From positions 1-60,637 of the forward strand of contig CACXCS010000038.1 of the NCBI GenBank assembly GCA_902766255.1: DNA of 60,637 nt. Direction: 5' to 3'. The DNA is from an uncultured Bacteroidia bacterium (GTDB lineage: Bacteria; Bacteroidota; Bacteroidia; Bacteroidales; UBA932). Numbering within the stretch: the first letter of the stretch is position 1; each line of letters starts with the position of its first letter. Shown here in pieces: positions 1-8,715 of the stretch. Both the position numbers and the translations under genes were made by a program. The notes beneath the pieces were generated by a model. That model saw only the letters and a list, made by a program, of their open reading frames with translations, did no database searches and was not told the origin of the DNA.

Positions 1-10
1 ACCACATCTG

Positions 11-82
11 AAGTGGTACATTTGAATCCGTCACAGACGGTACATTAGAAAACGCTCTGGAAGGTACATTCATTGCGCTATT
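11..82. repeat. Three 24-bp tandem units, IS21-type end-like
   Basis: The octamer GGTACATT occurs at 15, 39 and 63, exactly 24 bp apart, inside otherwise diverged 24-bp units. IS21-family elements of Bacteroidetes carry several spaced transposase-binding repeats of this kind at their ends, often containing a GGTACA-type core. A short open frame entering from the left edge stops at 46-48, which would fit the tail of an IS gene, but too little is visible to prove it. An 8-residue protein repeat is the alternative, but that frame has a stop at 9-11. The repeat directly abuts the orphan toxin gene. Confidence 0.4.
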
Positions 83-90
83 GTCACAAA

Positions 91-606
91 ATGGGCGAGT
101 CTATTCATATTTTCAGTTTTGCAAATAGCACCACTAATAAAATAATAGCCAATGCCAATACAAGCATTACCATTGACTTTAATTCAACCGAATTAACAGA
201 TGCTGTCCAATCGATAATAGATGCCAATCCTTCACTAAGCGAGTATATGAAAAATGCACAAAAAAATGGTATTTGGGATTTAAAAAAACAAGAGAAGTAT
301 AAGCATAAGGGCTCTCTATTATTTGGTAAGTATGCGTCACCTCGTGATGCCGGCAATTTTGTGGCTGGATATTTTTCGGCGTCAAGAGGAGTGTTTTCAC
401 CTACTATAGACTTTGGATATGGGTTTTATAATTTATCCGGCAATAATACAACCAGAACTTGTATCAATGCTGCATTATTTGTAATGGCTCCTATACCGTT
501 ATCTTATAAAGGAGTAGCTTTTGTCTTGATCGGACAATTTGGAGAGAACAAAATATCTCGTTTATCTCAGAGGGCTGGGAAACAGTTTTATAAAAGCATT
601 CATTAG
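91..606 (+). CDS. Orphan polymorphic-toxin-like C-terminal domain protein
   Basis: A 171-residue protein with no signal peptide and no secretion or RHS repeats. It reads like the toxic tip of a polymorphic toxin: a region with KNGIWDLKKQ (about residues 60-70), then GKYASPRDAGNFVAGY (about 84-100), and a hydrophobic glycine-rich tail. These WDLK...GNF motifs recall the Ntox44-type tips of Bacteroidetes RHS proteins, recognised from memory only. ATG 91 is preferred over TTG 73 because 73 lies inside the upstream repeat. Codon use is AT-rich, unlike the chromosome to the right. Two paralogous membrane/lipoprotein genes follow, a typical toxin/immunity order. The gene may have been cut from its N-terminal carrier by the insertion-like repeat just upstream. 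Enzymatic activity cannot be assigned. Confidence 0.5.
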   Translation: MGESIHIFSFANSTTNKIIANANTSITIDFNSTELTDAVQSIIDANPSLSEYMKNAQKNGIWDLKKQEKYKHKGSLLFGKYASPRDAGNFVAGYFSASRGVFSPTIDFGYGFYNLSGNNTTRTCINAALFVMAPIPLSYKGVAFVLIGQFGENKISRLSQRAGKQFYKSIH

Positions 607-669
607 TCAGTTGTCTCGCTAGGAGCCTAGTAATTTTGTTTCTGGCGAGGCAACTTTAAAAAGAAAAAC

Positions 670-1269
670 ATGACAAGAATAAGTATAATCCTGGCAATAG
701 TTGCGACAATCATCTTATGTTCCTTCTGCTCTGAAGGACCGCGTTCTTTTCGTAGTGTTCAGAAATATCATTATGAATATGAATGTAAAGATGTTTTGGT
801 TCGTAGATATGATCTGACTAATCATGTTATGCTGGAATTAGTTAGAGACGGGAAAGTTATCGACAAAGTTAAAGCGAGAATTAGTCAACGGGATAAGGGC
901 TATAGTATTCTCTTTGATTTGTATTTCACAAATTATCATTCGGTTTATATTGTTCCTGAATATAATCCAGATCGAAGTGTTAACTATTTCCGTTTTAGAC
1001 GATGCTGGATAAATACCTCGGTATTTAAAAGAAAAAAAGGTAGTTTTATTCTTGATTATTTCGGCTTTAGGGATAATATCACGGTATACGGCTTGTACGA
1101 TTATCTTAGTTACCTATCCTTCATGAAAAGTCATGGTTTCTTTTATACTTTGGATATTGGTAGCACTGGAATGGATACACTCTATAACAGTTGGGGTCAA
1201 AACCCTCTTGCCGTGAAAATGAGAGTGGTGGATGAAAACGGTTCCATACTGTATTCTAACGGTATATAA
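670..1269 (+). CDS. Putative immunity lipoprotein, paralogue 1
   Basis: A 199-residue protein with an N-terminal hydrophobic segment ending in a lipobox-like IILCSFC (about residues 15-21), so probably a lipoprotein. The mature part is rich in Tyr and Phe and shares an ordered motif series with the next gene: YEYE, VRRYD, LELxRxGKVxDxVKA, FYxLD, DTLY, NPxAVKMxVVD and ILYSNG. No known family is recognised. Its place directly after a toxin-tip gene, its tandem duplication and its AT-rich composition suggest an immunity role in the envelope. That is inference from context; a lipoprotein of another accessory element is equally possible. Confidence 0.5.
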   Translation: MTRISIILAIVATIILCSFCSEGPRSFRSVQKYHYEYECKDVLVRRYDLTNHVMLELVRDGKVIDKVKARISQRDKGYSILFDLYFTNYHSVYIVPEYNPDRSVNYFRFRRCWINTSVFKRKKGSFILDYFGFRDNITVYGLYDYLSYLSFMKSHGFFYTLDIGSTGMDTLYNSWGQNPLAVKMRVVDENGSILYSNGI

Positions 1270-1282
1270 TACTTGAAGAACA

Positions 1283-1873
1283 ATGAATAAAAAACAAATC
1301 ATCATTCTGGATTTAGTAATATGCGCTCTTCTGGTTATAGGAGTATCTTTTTTTTACAACAAATCGGGACTGTTTTATTATTATCAATACGAGTATGAAT
1401 ATGGAAATATTACGGTTCGAAGATATGATAGAGATGAAGTCACTCTGGAACTGCTAAGGAATGGGAAAGTCGTTGACCGGGTGAAAGCTAAAGTTGATAA
1501 TGAAAACTACTATAATCTTGATCTTGGCTTGTATTTTGACACTTCCGGGCAGGTGTTCATTACGGCTGAAAGTAGACTCGCAAGGTATTGGCGATGCCCA
1601 CCATTGCCGTATCTGTATACTTATGTACTAAAGAGTGATAAGGACTGTTTCTTTCTTGGGTATCTGACTGATATGTCATTGACAAGCGCTGAACAAATAT
1701 CTGAAAAACTCGAATATTTGCAGCGTCTGAAAGATGACGGGCGTTTCTATGCTTTGGATTATGCATACCCGAGTCTGGATACTTTATATAAATATGATGG
1801 AGCCAACCCTGTTGCAGTTAAGATGAAAGTCGTAGATAAAAAAGGTAATATCCTGTATTCGAACGGCAAATAA
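1283..1873 (+). CDS. Putative immunity membrane protein, paralogue 2
   Basis: A 196-residue protein that starts 14 nt after the previous gene and is clearly its paralogue (VRRYD, LELLRNGKVVDRVKAK, DTLY, NPVAVKMKVVD, ILYSNGK). The N-terminus has a hydrophobic stretch (about residues 6-25) without a clear lipobox Cys, so it may be a membrane anchor rather than a lipoprotein. The middle region (about 85-130) diverges most between the two copies, as expected if they have diversified against different toxin variants. Function is inferred only from position. Confidence 0.5.
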   Translation: MNKKQIIILDLVICALLVIGVSFFYNKSGLFYYYQYEYEYGNITVRRYDRDEVTLELLRNGKVVDRVKAKVDNENYYNLDLGLYFDTSGQVFITAESRLARYWRCPPLPYLYTYVLKSDKDCFFLGYLTDMSLTSAEQISEKLEYLQRLKDDGRFYALDYAYPSLDTLYKYDGANPVAVKMKVVDKKGNILYSNGK

Positions 1874-1877
1874 ACAC

Positions 1878-1975
1878 ATTTAGTCGTCCCCGCCGGGGAT
1901 TAGACGGCTAAGGAATCTAGCACTTAGGCGAGGTCATGGAAGGACGCTTGACGCAGACATGTAGGAATAAAGGTA
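1878..1975 (+). ncRNA. Possible tmRNA (ssrA) 3'-part fragment
   Basis: The stretch holds a GC-rich hairpin (TAGTCGTC, then CCCGCCGGGG, then GACGGCTA with one wobble pair) followed by ATTAGACGGCTAAGG and GACGCAGACATGTAGGAA. These resemble the post-tag pseudoknot region and the ACATGTAGAAAG stretch just before the tRNA-like 3' end of Bacteroidales tmRNAs, as recalled from the family. The T-arm (TTCRA) and CCA end are not visible, so it would be a fragment. The position, at the border between the AT-rich island and ruvB, fits a remnant of integration at ssrA. Any other structured RNA remains possible. Confidence 0.25.
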
Positions 1976-2021
1976 TTATCTGCATATGACATTAGCCTAC
2001 ACTATACTGCCCTAAAGCAGA

Positions 2022-3044
2022 TCACTGTCCGAACAGAGTGCCCTCTTCGGGTTCCTTGACCAGGCCGAGGTGCTTATAGGAGAGTTCGGTGGCTATGCGG
2101 CCGCGCTGGGTACGGACTATGAATCCCTCTTTTATTAGGAATGGCTCATATACTTCCTCGAAGGTGCCCTGATCTTCACCAATGGCCGTGGCTATGGTAT
2201 TGGCTCCCACAGGACCTCCTTTGAAGGTATTTATAATAGTCCTAAGTATCTTGTTATCAATTACATCCAGGCCGCGTGTGTCGATATTAAGCTTATCCAG
2301 CGCATACTTGGCTATGGAAAGGTTGATGTGTCCGTCTCCGACCACCTGGGCAAAGTCGCGCACGCGCCTCAGCAAGCCGTTGGCTATACGGGGGGTTCCG
2401 CGGCTGCGCAGGGCCACTTCCCTGGCGGCATCCTCGTCAATACCTATGTTAAGGATTGCTGCGCTGCGCTTAACTATCTTCACGAGCTGGGCAGTGTCGT
2501 AGTACTCCAAGCCGCTGTTTATCCCGAAGCGGGCACGAAGGGGAGCAGTAAGCAGACCGGCCCTGGTGGTGGCTCCTACCAGAGTAAAAGGATTAAGCGT
2601 GATACGGACAGATCTGGCACCTGGTCCCTTATCTATCATTATATCAATTACATAATCCTCCATTGCAGAATACAGATACTCCTCGACCTCAGGCGACAGA
2701 CGGTGGATTTCGTCTATAAAAAGGACGTCTCCAGGCTCGAGGGAAGTAAGCAGGCCGGCCAGATCCCCGGGACGGTCCAGCACCGGACCGGAAGTAATCT
2801 TCATGTTCACCCCCATCTCGTTGGCGATGATATGGGCAAGGGTGGTCTTTCCAAGACCGGGAGGACCATGGAAAAGGGTATGATCCAGGGGCTCACCCCT
2901 CATCTTGGCAGCTCGTATGAAAACTTTGAGGTTTGATACTATTTCTGGCTGACCGGTAAAATCTTCCAGTTCCCTTGGGCGGATTATTCCGTCCAAATCC
3001 TTATCTTTGCCCTCGTTTGTATCGTGAGGATTGAAATCTGACAT
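2022..3044 (-). CDS. ruvB: Holliday junction branch migration ATPase RuvB
   Basis: RuvB, 340 residues, the usual length. It is the hexameric AAA+ motor that drives branch migration of Holliday junctions with RuvA, and supports RuvC cleavage. Visible motifs are Walker [10 protein letters not shown] (about residue 60), Walker B FIDEIH (about 108), sensor-type GATTRAGLL and RARFG arginine-finger region, and the C-terminal winged helix with RTQRGRIA. It stands alone, with no ruvA or ruvC beside it, and diverges from mfd across the AT-rich region at 3.1-3.3 kb. Confidence 0.97.
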   Translation of the reverse strand: MSDFNPHDTNEGKDKDLDGIIRPRELEDFTGQPEIVSNLKVFIRAAKMRGEPLDHTLFHGPPGLGKTTLAHIIANEMGVNMKITSGPVLDRPGDLAGLLTSLEPGDVLFIDEIHRLSPEVEEYLYSAMEDYVIDIMIDKGPGARSVRITLNPFTLVGATTRAGLLTAPLRARFGINSGLEYYDTAQLVKIVKRSAAILNIGIDEDAAREVALRSRGTPRIANGLLRRVRDFAQVVGDGHINLSIAKYALDKLNIDTRGLDVIDNKILRTIINTFKGGPVGANTIATAIGEDQGTFEEVYEPFLIKEGFIVRTQRGRIATELSYKHLGLVKEPEEGTLFGQ

Positions 3045-3066
3045 TTCGGTTCTTCCTTTACAATTA

Positions 3067-3074
3067 CAAATATA
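3067..3074 (-). promoter_or_regulatory. -7 element for ruvB
   Basis: On the - strand this reads TATATTTG, a perfect TAnnTTTG -7 box, 23 nt upstream of the ruvB ATG. A clear TTTG -33 box at the expected 19-21 nt spacing is not seen. Confidence 0.5.
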
Positions 3075-3104
3075 GTTCTTTTAATTTATAATTTGATGTT
3101 GTTT

Positions 3105-3300
3105 TTTTACTTTGGTTGATTTGTTAAAAACTAATTTATAATACTGAATATCAATAAATTATAAATTATAAGATTGTTTAAAAACCTGTTACAGCAAGAT
3201 TAAAAAACCTGTGAAAAACTCCTGAACCTTGTTTTAAAACCGAAATCAACATTACTTTAAACAGGGTTTTCAACAGGTTTATAAACATAGATGATTGAAA
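3105..3300. other. AT-rich origin-like region (candidate oriC)
   Basis: About 70 bp of nearly pure A/T (3105-3178) is followed by about 120 bp with repeated AACCTGT/ACAGGTT words: AAACCTGTTACAG near 3182, AACCTGTGAAAAAC near 3207, and CAGGGTTTTCAACAGGTT near 3265. TGTGAAAAA at 3210-3218 fits the relaxed DnaA box TTWTNCACA on the - strand. A DNA-unwinding-element-like tract plus DnaA-box-like words, ruvB leaving to the left and mfd to the right, and + strand dominance for the next 36 kb are all consistent with a replication origin. No dnaA gene is nearby, so this is only a candidate. Confidence 0.4.
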
Positions 3301-3303
3301 TAT

Positions 3304-3437
3304 TTTTCAGGGAAGTACTTTTTATCCTGGAACTACGGACCTGCGGTCCTATCCCTCCCACCGCAAGCGGCGGGCCCCTCCCGTTCACGAGGCCACGGGC
3401 GGCCACGGTTCCAGGATAAAAAGTACTTCCCTGAAAA
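3304..3437 (+). repeat. Palindromic element copy A
   Basis: A perfect 30-bp inverted repeat (3304-3333 against 3408-3437) encloses a 74-nt core with three hairpins: GGACC-TGC-GGTCC (3337-3349), CCCACCGC-AA-GCGGCGGG (3357-3374) and GGCC-ACGGGC-GGCC (3391-3404). The core words ATCCCTCCCA and GGGCCCCTCCC are shared with copies B, C and D, while the arm sequence is unique to this locus. It lies 13 bp before the mfd start codon, so a folded form could affect mfd expression. Confidence 0.9.
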
Positions 3438-3450
3438 GAAAAAATAAAAG

Positions 3451-6400
3451 ATGTTAATTAACGAAAAGTCGACATCGCTCCTGGTAAGCAGATTATCTTC
3501 CCAAAAAGAGGTTTTCTGCCGTTCCCTGTTTCTGTCCGCCCGCTGGTTCGTCCTGTCACAGGCAGCACAAAAAGGCATCCACTTCATAATCCTTCCTAAC
3601 CGCGAGGCTGCCGAGTACTGCTCATCCGACCTGTATTCAATAGTTGAAGGCGACTGCATATTCTTCCTGCCGTCTTCCGGTAAAAACATCGAGCGCAGCA
3701 ACTATAAATCATCCCTCGGAGTTCAGCGTACCGCCGCTATCGAAAAGATTCTTGCCGGCACAGACTCCCGCCTGTTCATCGTAACCTACCCCGAGGCAAT
3801 AGAAGAATATCTGCCTGCCTCCGCCCGTATCGAGGACTCTATCCTCACCATCAAAACCGGCGACACCATTAGTTTCGATACCCTCCGCAACTCCCTAATA
3901 TCCAAGGGATTCGAAAAGGCCGACTTTGTATCCGCCCCCGGACAGTTTGCTATAAGAGGTTCGATAATAGACATTTTCTCCTATTCCCGCAACCACCCCT
4001 TCCGCCTTTCTTTCTGGGGCGACGAGATAGAGAAAATCCACCTGTTCGATTGTAACACCCAGCTCTCGATAGAAGAATGTCCCTCCGCTGACATAATATC
4101 CGATGTAATTTCTTCAGGCGACGACGAGGGCCAGTGCGTGCTGGACGTTCTTCCAAAAAATTCAACCATCTGGCTTGATTCCTCAGACATGTACAAGGAC
4201 AAACCCTTCGTCCAGCTGACCCGCGACTTCAAACGAGTATTCATAGATACCCCGCTGTCACGCCAGGACGTAGATACTGTTGACTTTGAAATATCACCTC
4301 AGCCAGTTTTCAACAAGAACTTTGAACTACTGACCGAAGATCTCAGGGAAAAAATAGAAAGCGGTTATGAGGTATATATATATGGCGAAAAGGAATCCCA
4401 ACTCAACCGTATATTATCAATCCTCTCCCAGAACGGCGGCCTTATACCCAACTTCGTAAAGGGAAAGAATATACATAACGGGTTCATAGACAGGCAGAAC
4501 CGCATCTGCTGCTACACCGACCACGAAATATTCGACCGCTTCCATCGCGTGAGTATCAGGCGTAGCGTCGAAAAAACGGAACAACTTACCATAAACGACT
4601 TAAACTCCTTTAACATAGGAGATTATGTGGTACATATCGACCATGGTGTGGGTGTGTTCGGTGGTCTGGTACGTATGCGCGACGACTTCGGGCGTATAAA
4701 AGAAGTTGTAAAACTTACCTACCGCGACGGCGACGTAGTGTTCGTGTCGGTGCATGCCCTGCACAAAATATCCCGCTTCCGTTCCAAGGACGGCGACGTA
4801 CCCAAGATAAACAAACTTGGATCCAAGACATGGATAACCCTGAAGAACAGCGCCAAGTCCAGGGTTAAAGATATAGCCAAGGACCTTATCCAGCTGTACG
4901 CAAAGCGCAAGGCGTCAAAGGCTTATGCCTTCTCTCCCGACACCTATCTGCAGGAAGAACTGGAATCGTCTTTTATGTATGAAGATACTCCCGACCAGGA
5001 ACTTGCGTCCAAGGCAGTCAAGCGCGACATGGAAAACAACTGCCCCATGGACCGCCTGATTTGTGGTGACGTGGGTTTTGGAAAGACGGAAATAGCTATA
5101 CGCGCGGCATTCAAAGCCGCCGTCGACGGCAAGCAGACGGCGGTTCTTGTACCCACCACCATCCTTGCCCTGCAGCACTACACCACATTTACCGAGCGTC
5201 TCAAGGACCTCCCGTGCACCATCGATTACGTAAGCCGCCTGCGCACCGCCAAAGAAATAAACGATATCAAAAAGCGCCTGGAAGCAGGCAAGATCGACAT
5301 TCTTATAGGAACTCACAAGATACTGTCGGATGCATTTATTTTCAAGGACTTAGGCTTGCTTGTGATAGATGAGGAGCAGAAGTTCGGAGTTTCCGCCAAG
5401 GAAAAGCTCCGCCAGCTGCGCTCCTCCGTCGATACCCTCACGCTTACCGCCACACCTATACCCCGAACCCTTCAGTTCTCGCTGCTTGGAGCCAGGGACT
5501 TGAGTATAATCAACACCCCTCCGCCCAACCGTATTCCCATTCAAACCGAGATAATACTCTTCGACAAAGCTGAAATGAAGAGCATAATAGAGTACGAACT
5601 CAACCGTGGCGGACAGGTGTTCTTCCTGCATAACAAAGTAGAGGAACTCCCGGCCATACAGGAGATACTGCACCGTATGATTCCGGACATGAAGATTTGT
5701 GTGGCGCATGGCCAGATGGAATCCAAGGCGCTGGAAAACAGAATGTTGGAATTTATCAGGGGCGACTACGACCTGCTTCTATGCACCACCATAATCGAGA
5801 ACGGCCTTGACATTCCAAATGCCAATACCATCATTATCAACCAGGCCCAGAACATAGGTTTGAGCGACCTGCACCAGTTGCGCGGCCGCGTGGGCAGGAG
5901 CAACCGCAAAGCTTTCTGCTACTTGATAGTTCCTCCCCTTACCACCCTCACAGACGACGCCCGCCGCCGTCTTAAGGCCATCGAGGAATTCAGCGATCTG
6001 GGCAGCGGCTTCAACATAGCCATGCAGGACCTCGACATCCGGGGAGCCGGCAACCTGCTGGGCGCCGAGCAAAGCGGCTTCATTATGGACATGGGTTTCG
6101 AAACATACCAGAAAATTCTTTCCGAAGCAATGGAAGAACTTGGTGTAGAATCCGGAATCGTACAGAAGAGCGGTCGCGGATCCTTCTCGACCGACTGCAC
6201 CGTCGAAACCGACCAGCAGGCCCTGATTCCCGATGATTACATTGATATAACCGCCGAAAAGATAAGGATTTACAAACAGCTGGACTCCCTCGGTTCCGAC
6301 AAGGAAATAGACCTGTTCAAGGTCCAGCTGGCCGACCGCTTCGGCAAACTCACCCCCGAGGTTGAAAACCTGTTCGAGGTGGTAAAAATCCGCAATGCGG

Positions 6401-6636
6401 GCGCTCGTCTTGGATTTGAAAAAGTGATAATCAAGAACGGCATGTTCATAGCCTTCTTCATTTCCAACCAGATGTCGCCTTATTTCCGTTCCGACACTTT
6501 CTCGCGCATACTCGAAAAAGTGAATGCCGGCACCTGCAACCTGGAACTCAAGCAAAGCGAAGGAAAGCTCAAACTGATAACCCGCAAAGTGGATTCTCTC
6601 CAAAAAGCGCGCTCTATTTTAAGCAAATTAGAATAA
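3451..6636 (+). CDS. mfd: Transcription-repair coupling factor Mfd
   Basis: Mfd, 1061 residues, slightly short for the family. It displaces RNA polymerase stalled at DNA lesions and recruits UvrA. Visible in order: N-terminal UvrB-like region; CarD-type RNA polymerase interaction domain starting NIGDYVVHIDHGVG (about residue 387); translocase Walker A GDVGFGKTE (about 535); DEEQ box (about 637); TATPIPRTL; motif VI QLRGRVGRS (about 810); and a C-terminal TRCF domain. The start is directly downstream of palindromic element A. It precedes coaX in the same direction. Confidence 0.97.
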   Translation: MLINEKSTSLLVSRLSSQKEVFCRSLFLSARWFVLSQAAQKGIHFIILPNREAAEYCSSDLYSIVEGDCIFFLPSSGKNIERSNYKSSLGVQRTAAIEKILAGTDSRLFIVTYPEAIEEYLPASARIEDSILTIKTGDTISFDTLRNSLISKGFEKADFVSAPGQFAIRGSIIDIFSYSRNHPFRLSFWGDEIEKIHLFDCNTQLSIEECPSADIISDVISSGDDEGQCVLDVLPKNSTIWLDSSDMYKDKPFVQLTRDFKRVFIDTPLSRQDVDTVDFEISPQPVFNKNFELLTEDLREKIESGYEVYIYGEKESQLNRILSILSQNGGLIPNFVKGKNIHNGFIDRQNRICCYTDHEIFDRFHRVSIRRSVEKTEQLTINDLNSFNIGDYVVHIDHGVGVFGGLVRMRDDFGRIKEVVKLTYRDGDVVFVSVHALHKISRFRSKDGDVPKINKLGSKTWITLKNSAKSRVKDIAKDLIQLYAKRKASKAYAFSPDTYLQEELESSFMYEDTPDQELASKAVKRDMENNCPMDRLICGDVGFGKTEIAIRAAFKAAVDGKQTAVLVPTTILALQHYTTFTERLKDLPCTIDYVSRLRTAKEINDIKKRLEAGKIDILIGTHKILSDAFIFKDLGLLVIDEEQKFGVSAKEKLRQLRSSVDTLTLTATPIPRTLQFSLLGARDLSIINTPPPNRIPIQTEIILFDKAEMKSIIEYELNRGGQVFFLHNKVEELPAIQEILHRMIPDMKICVAHGQMESKALENRMLEFIRGDYDLLLCTTIIENGLDIPNANTIIINQAQNIGLSDLHQLRGRVGRSNRKAFCYLIVPPLTTLTDDARRRLKAIEEFSDLGSGFNIAMQDLDIRGAGNLLGAEQSGFIMDMGFETYQKILSEAMEELGVESGIVQKSGRGSFSTDCTVETDQQALIPDDYIDITAEKIRIYKQLDSLGSDKEIDLFKVQLADRFGKLTPEVENLFEVVKIRNAGARLGFEKVIIKNGMFIAFFISNQMSPYFRSDTFSRILEKVNAGTCNLELKQSEGKLKLITRKVDSLQKARSILSKLE

Positions 6637-6642
6637 AAATCG

Positions 6643-6650
6643 TAACTTTG
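6643..6650 (+). promoter_or_regulatory. -7 element for coaX operon
   Basis: TAACTTTG matches TAnnTTTG and lies just after the mfd stop, 22 nt before the coaX ATG. No convincing -33 TTTG is seen about 20 nt upstream, since that position falls in the end of mfd (TTTTAAG). Confidence 0.45.
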
Positions 6651-6671
6651 CGGTTTAGTGTTTCAGAGAAC

Positions 6672-7400
6672 ATGGCAAATCTGTTGGTCGAAATAGGCAA
6701 CACCGCCGTAAAAGCAGCCTGGTCGGACGGCTCCGTGCTGGGCAAGACTTTCCGTTACCAGGGCGAGAAGGTTATGGACTTCATATCCTCCCTCACCGAC
6801 AAGCAAATGCCCTTGGTAATGGCGGTTATTTCGGCAAGGGTAATATCTGAAGAGGAGCAGAAAACCCTCTCTGAGGCATCCCAGTACCTTATTTTACTCG
6901 ATCCGGCTCATCCCGACGCCCTGTCGCCTTATGGCATTCCCGACTACCTCAGCTATGACAGGGCCGCATCGCTTGTAGCGGCAAGATACCTTTTCAAAGG
7001 CAAGTCATGCACTGTGTTCGACCTTGGAACCACCCTCACGGTGGATTATATGGATTCCCAGGGCTGGTATCTGGGAGGCAATATATCCCTTGGCTGCCGC
7101 ACCCGTTTCAAGGCAATCAACCGCTATTCTAAAGCCCTTCCGCTGGTGGATATGCCCTCGGAATCAAAGTTCCCGGGAGATTCCCTGCAGTCGTCAATCG
7201 AGTCTGGTGTGATTTCAGGTATAATCTTTGAAATAGACGGATACATTCGGTCCAACCCCGAAAACATCGTGATTTTCACAGGCGGCGACGCAATTTATTT
7301 TGCCAAGAAGATGAAAAACTCCATCTTTGTCGTCTGCAATTTGGGTTTGATGGGGCTGGCTATCATTACTGATGACTATGTCAAGAAGAATATTCAGTAG
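6672..7400 (+). CDS. coaX: Type III pantothenate kinase
   Basis: CoaX, 242 residues, phosphorylates pantothenate in the first step of coenzyme A synthesis. ASKHA-fold motifs are visible: LLVEIGNTAVKAAW at the N-terminus, VFDLGTTLTVDY (about 117-128), GGNISLGCRTRF (about 136-147) and IFTGGDA near the C-terminus. The first motif has Glu where the family normally has Asp (D-x-GNT), a conservative but notable change at a phosphate/metal-binding position. ATG 6672 is chosen because the motif follows at once; an upstream in-frame ATG at 6648 would only add residues not seen in the family. Its end overlaps the next gene. Confidence 0.92.
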   Translation: MANLLVEIGNTAVKAAWSDGSVLGKTFRYQGEKVMDFISSLTDKQMPLVMAVISARVISEEEQKTLSEASQYLILLDPAHPDALSPYGIPDYLSYDRAASLVAARYLFKGKSCTVFDLGTTLTVDYMDSQGWYLGGNISLGCRTRFKAINRYSKALPLVDMPSESKFPGDSLQSSIESGVISGIIFEIDGYIRSNPENIVIFTGGDAIYFAKKMKNSIFVVCNLGLMGLAIITDDYVKKNIQ

Positions 7401-8697
7401 TATCATACTGTCCGTCGCTTTACTGACGCTGTGCAGCCTGGGTGCAAAGGCCCAGACTTACGGCAGTTATACCCCGTATTCAATCTTTGCCGTGGGTGAC
7501 CTGGCTACTCCCGGAACCGCTTATAACAAGTCCATGGGCGGAGTCGGAATCGCCGGCCGCAGCAACCGTTTCCTCAATCCTGTCAACCCTGCTTCCGTCA
7601 CGGCACGCGACTCACTGGCCTTCATGGCCGATTTCTCGCTGCTTCAGGACAACAAAATCTTCCGTCAGGGGGATTCCCGTTCGGCATCCAATACCATGAA
7701 CATGTCGGACTGCATCATAAGTTTTCCCATCTGGCGTTCTTCGGCAATGATGCTGGGCATCTCGCCCTACTCCGACACAGGCTATGACTATGGCTACATC
7801 TTCACCGACCCCAACATTATCGGCAATGTCGGCAATGTGGCCTACACGGCTTCGGGCAAAGGCAGTCTGTATCAGATATTTGCAGCCGCCGGCGTAACCT
7901 TCTGGCGCCGCCTTTCGATAGGTGCGGAATTCATCTACCACTTCGGCAAGATAGAAAAGACTTTTGCGGAAACCTTCAGCGACGGTTCGTACAACGGTGC
8001 ATCCAACGGCCACATCCTTCAGGTAACCGCACCAGCCGGCAAGTTCGGACTGCAGTACGAGCAGCCCGTCGGGGCTCGCAGTTCCTTCGTTATCGGCGCC
8101 ACTTACAAAACCGCTGCGCGCCTTAACGGTGATGTAACGAGCTACCGCTTCTCCAGCGGCTCCGTAGCTTCCGATACCCTTTATTTCAAGAAAGGAGCCC
8201 CCGACGTCAGCCTGGCGAGCGAAATAGGCGTGGGAATTTCCTACCGCTACGGCGACAAACTTATGTTCGAGGCGGACTACTCCAGGTCCGACTGGCGCAG
8301 TACCGGAGTGAGCACCCGCGAGGGCTTCACAGGCAATCTGCTGACAGGTCCCGGACGTTCTTCGTTTGCCGCTTCCGTGGCCGAATCCTGGCGCGCCGGC
8401 TTCGAATTCGTGCCCAGCCGCAACGATATCCGCTACTATTATCGAAGAATTGCATACCGTGCCGGAGCCTACTGGAAAAATGAGTATTACACATTGGATA
8501 ACAATAAGATAAGTGCCTACGGAATAACCCTCGGAGCCACCCTTCCCGTGCTTCCCGGATACAACGGAATCACAGTTGGTATGGATTTTGGACAAAGGGG
8601 ATCTTTGAAGGACAATATGATTCGCGAGACGTACGTAAACTTCTCCATCGGATTCAATTTGTTCGACATCTGGTTCCAAAAGCACCAGTACCAGTAA
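7378..8697 (+). CDS. Outer-membrane beta-barrel protein next to coaX
   Basis: A 439-residue protein with a Sec signal peptide (cleavage likely after GAKA, about residue 24) followed by GSYTPYSIFAVGDL and a glycine- and aromatic-rich body with alternating strands. The pattern KSMGGVGIAGRSNRFLNPVNPAS resembles FadL/porin-like outer-membrane proteins of Bacteroidetes. The tail ends with amphipathic strands (NFSIGFNLFDIWFQ). It overlaps coaX by 23 nt, implying translational coupling, and is followed by TPR, LptC and PpiD genes, so an envelope-biogenesis role is plausible. No substrate can be named. ATG 7372 is an alternative start. Confidence 0.75.
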   Translation: MSRRIFSSIILSVALLTLCSLGAKAQTYGSYTPYSIFAVGDLATPGTAYNKSMGGVGIAGRSNRFLNPVNPASVTARDSLAFMADFSLLQDNKIFRQGDSRSASNTMNMSDCIISFPIWRSSAMMLGISPYSDTGYDYGYIFTDPNIIGNVGNVAYTASGKGSLYQIFAAAGVTFWRRLSIGAEFIYHFGKIEKTFAETFSDGSYNGASNGHILQVTAPAGKFGLQYEQPVGARSSFVIGATYKTAARLNGDVTSYRFSSGSVASDTLYFKKGAPDVSLASEIGVGISYRYGDKLMFEADYSRSDWRSTGVSTREGFTGNLLTGPGRSSFAASVAESWRAGFEFVPSRNDIRYYYRRIAYRAGAYWKNEYYTLDNNKISAYGITLGATLPVLPGYNGITVGMDFGQRGSLKDNMIRETYVNFSIGFNLFDIWFQKHQYQ

Positions 8698-8715
8698 CAA
8701 TTAATAATGAGAGAT

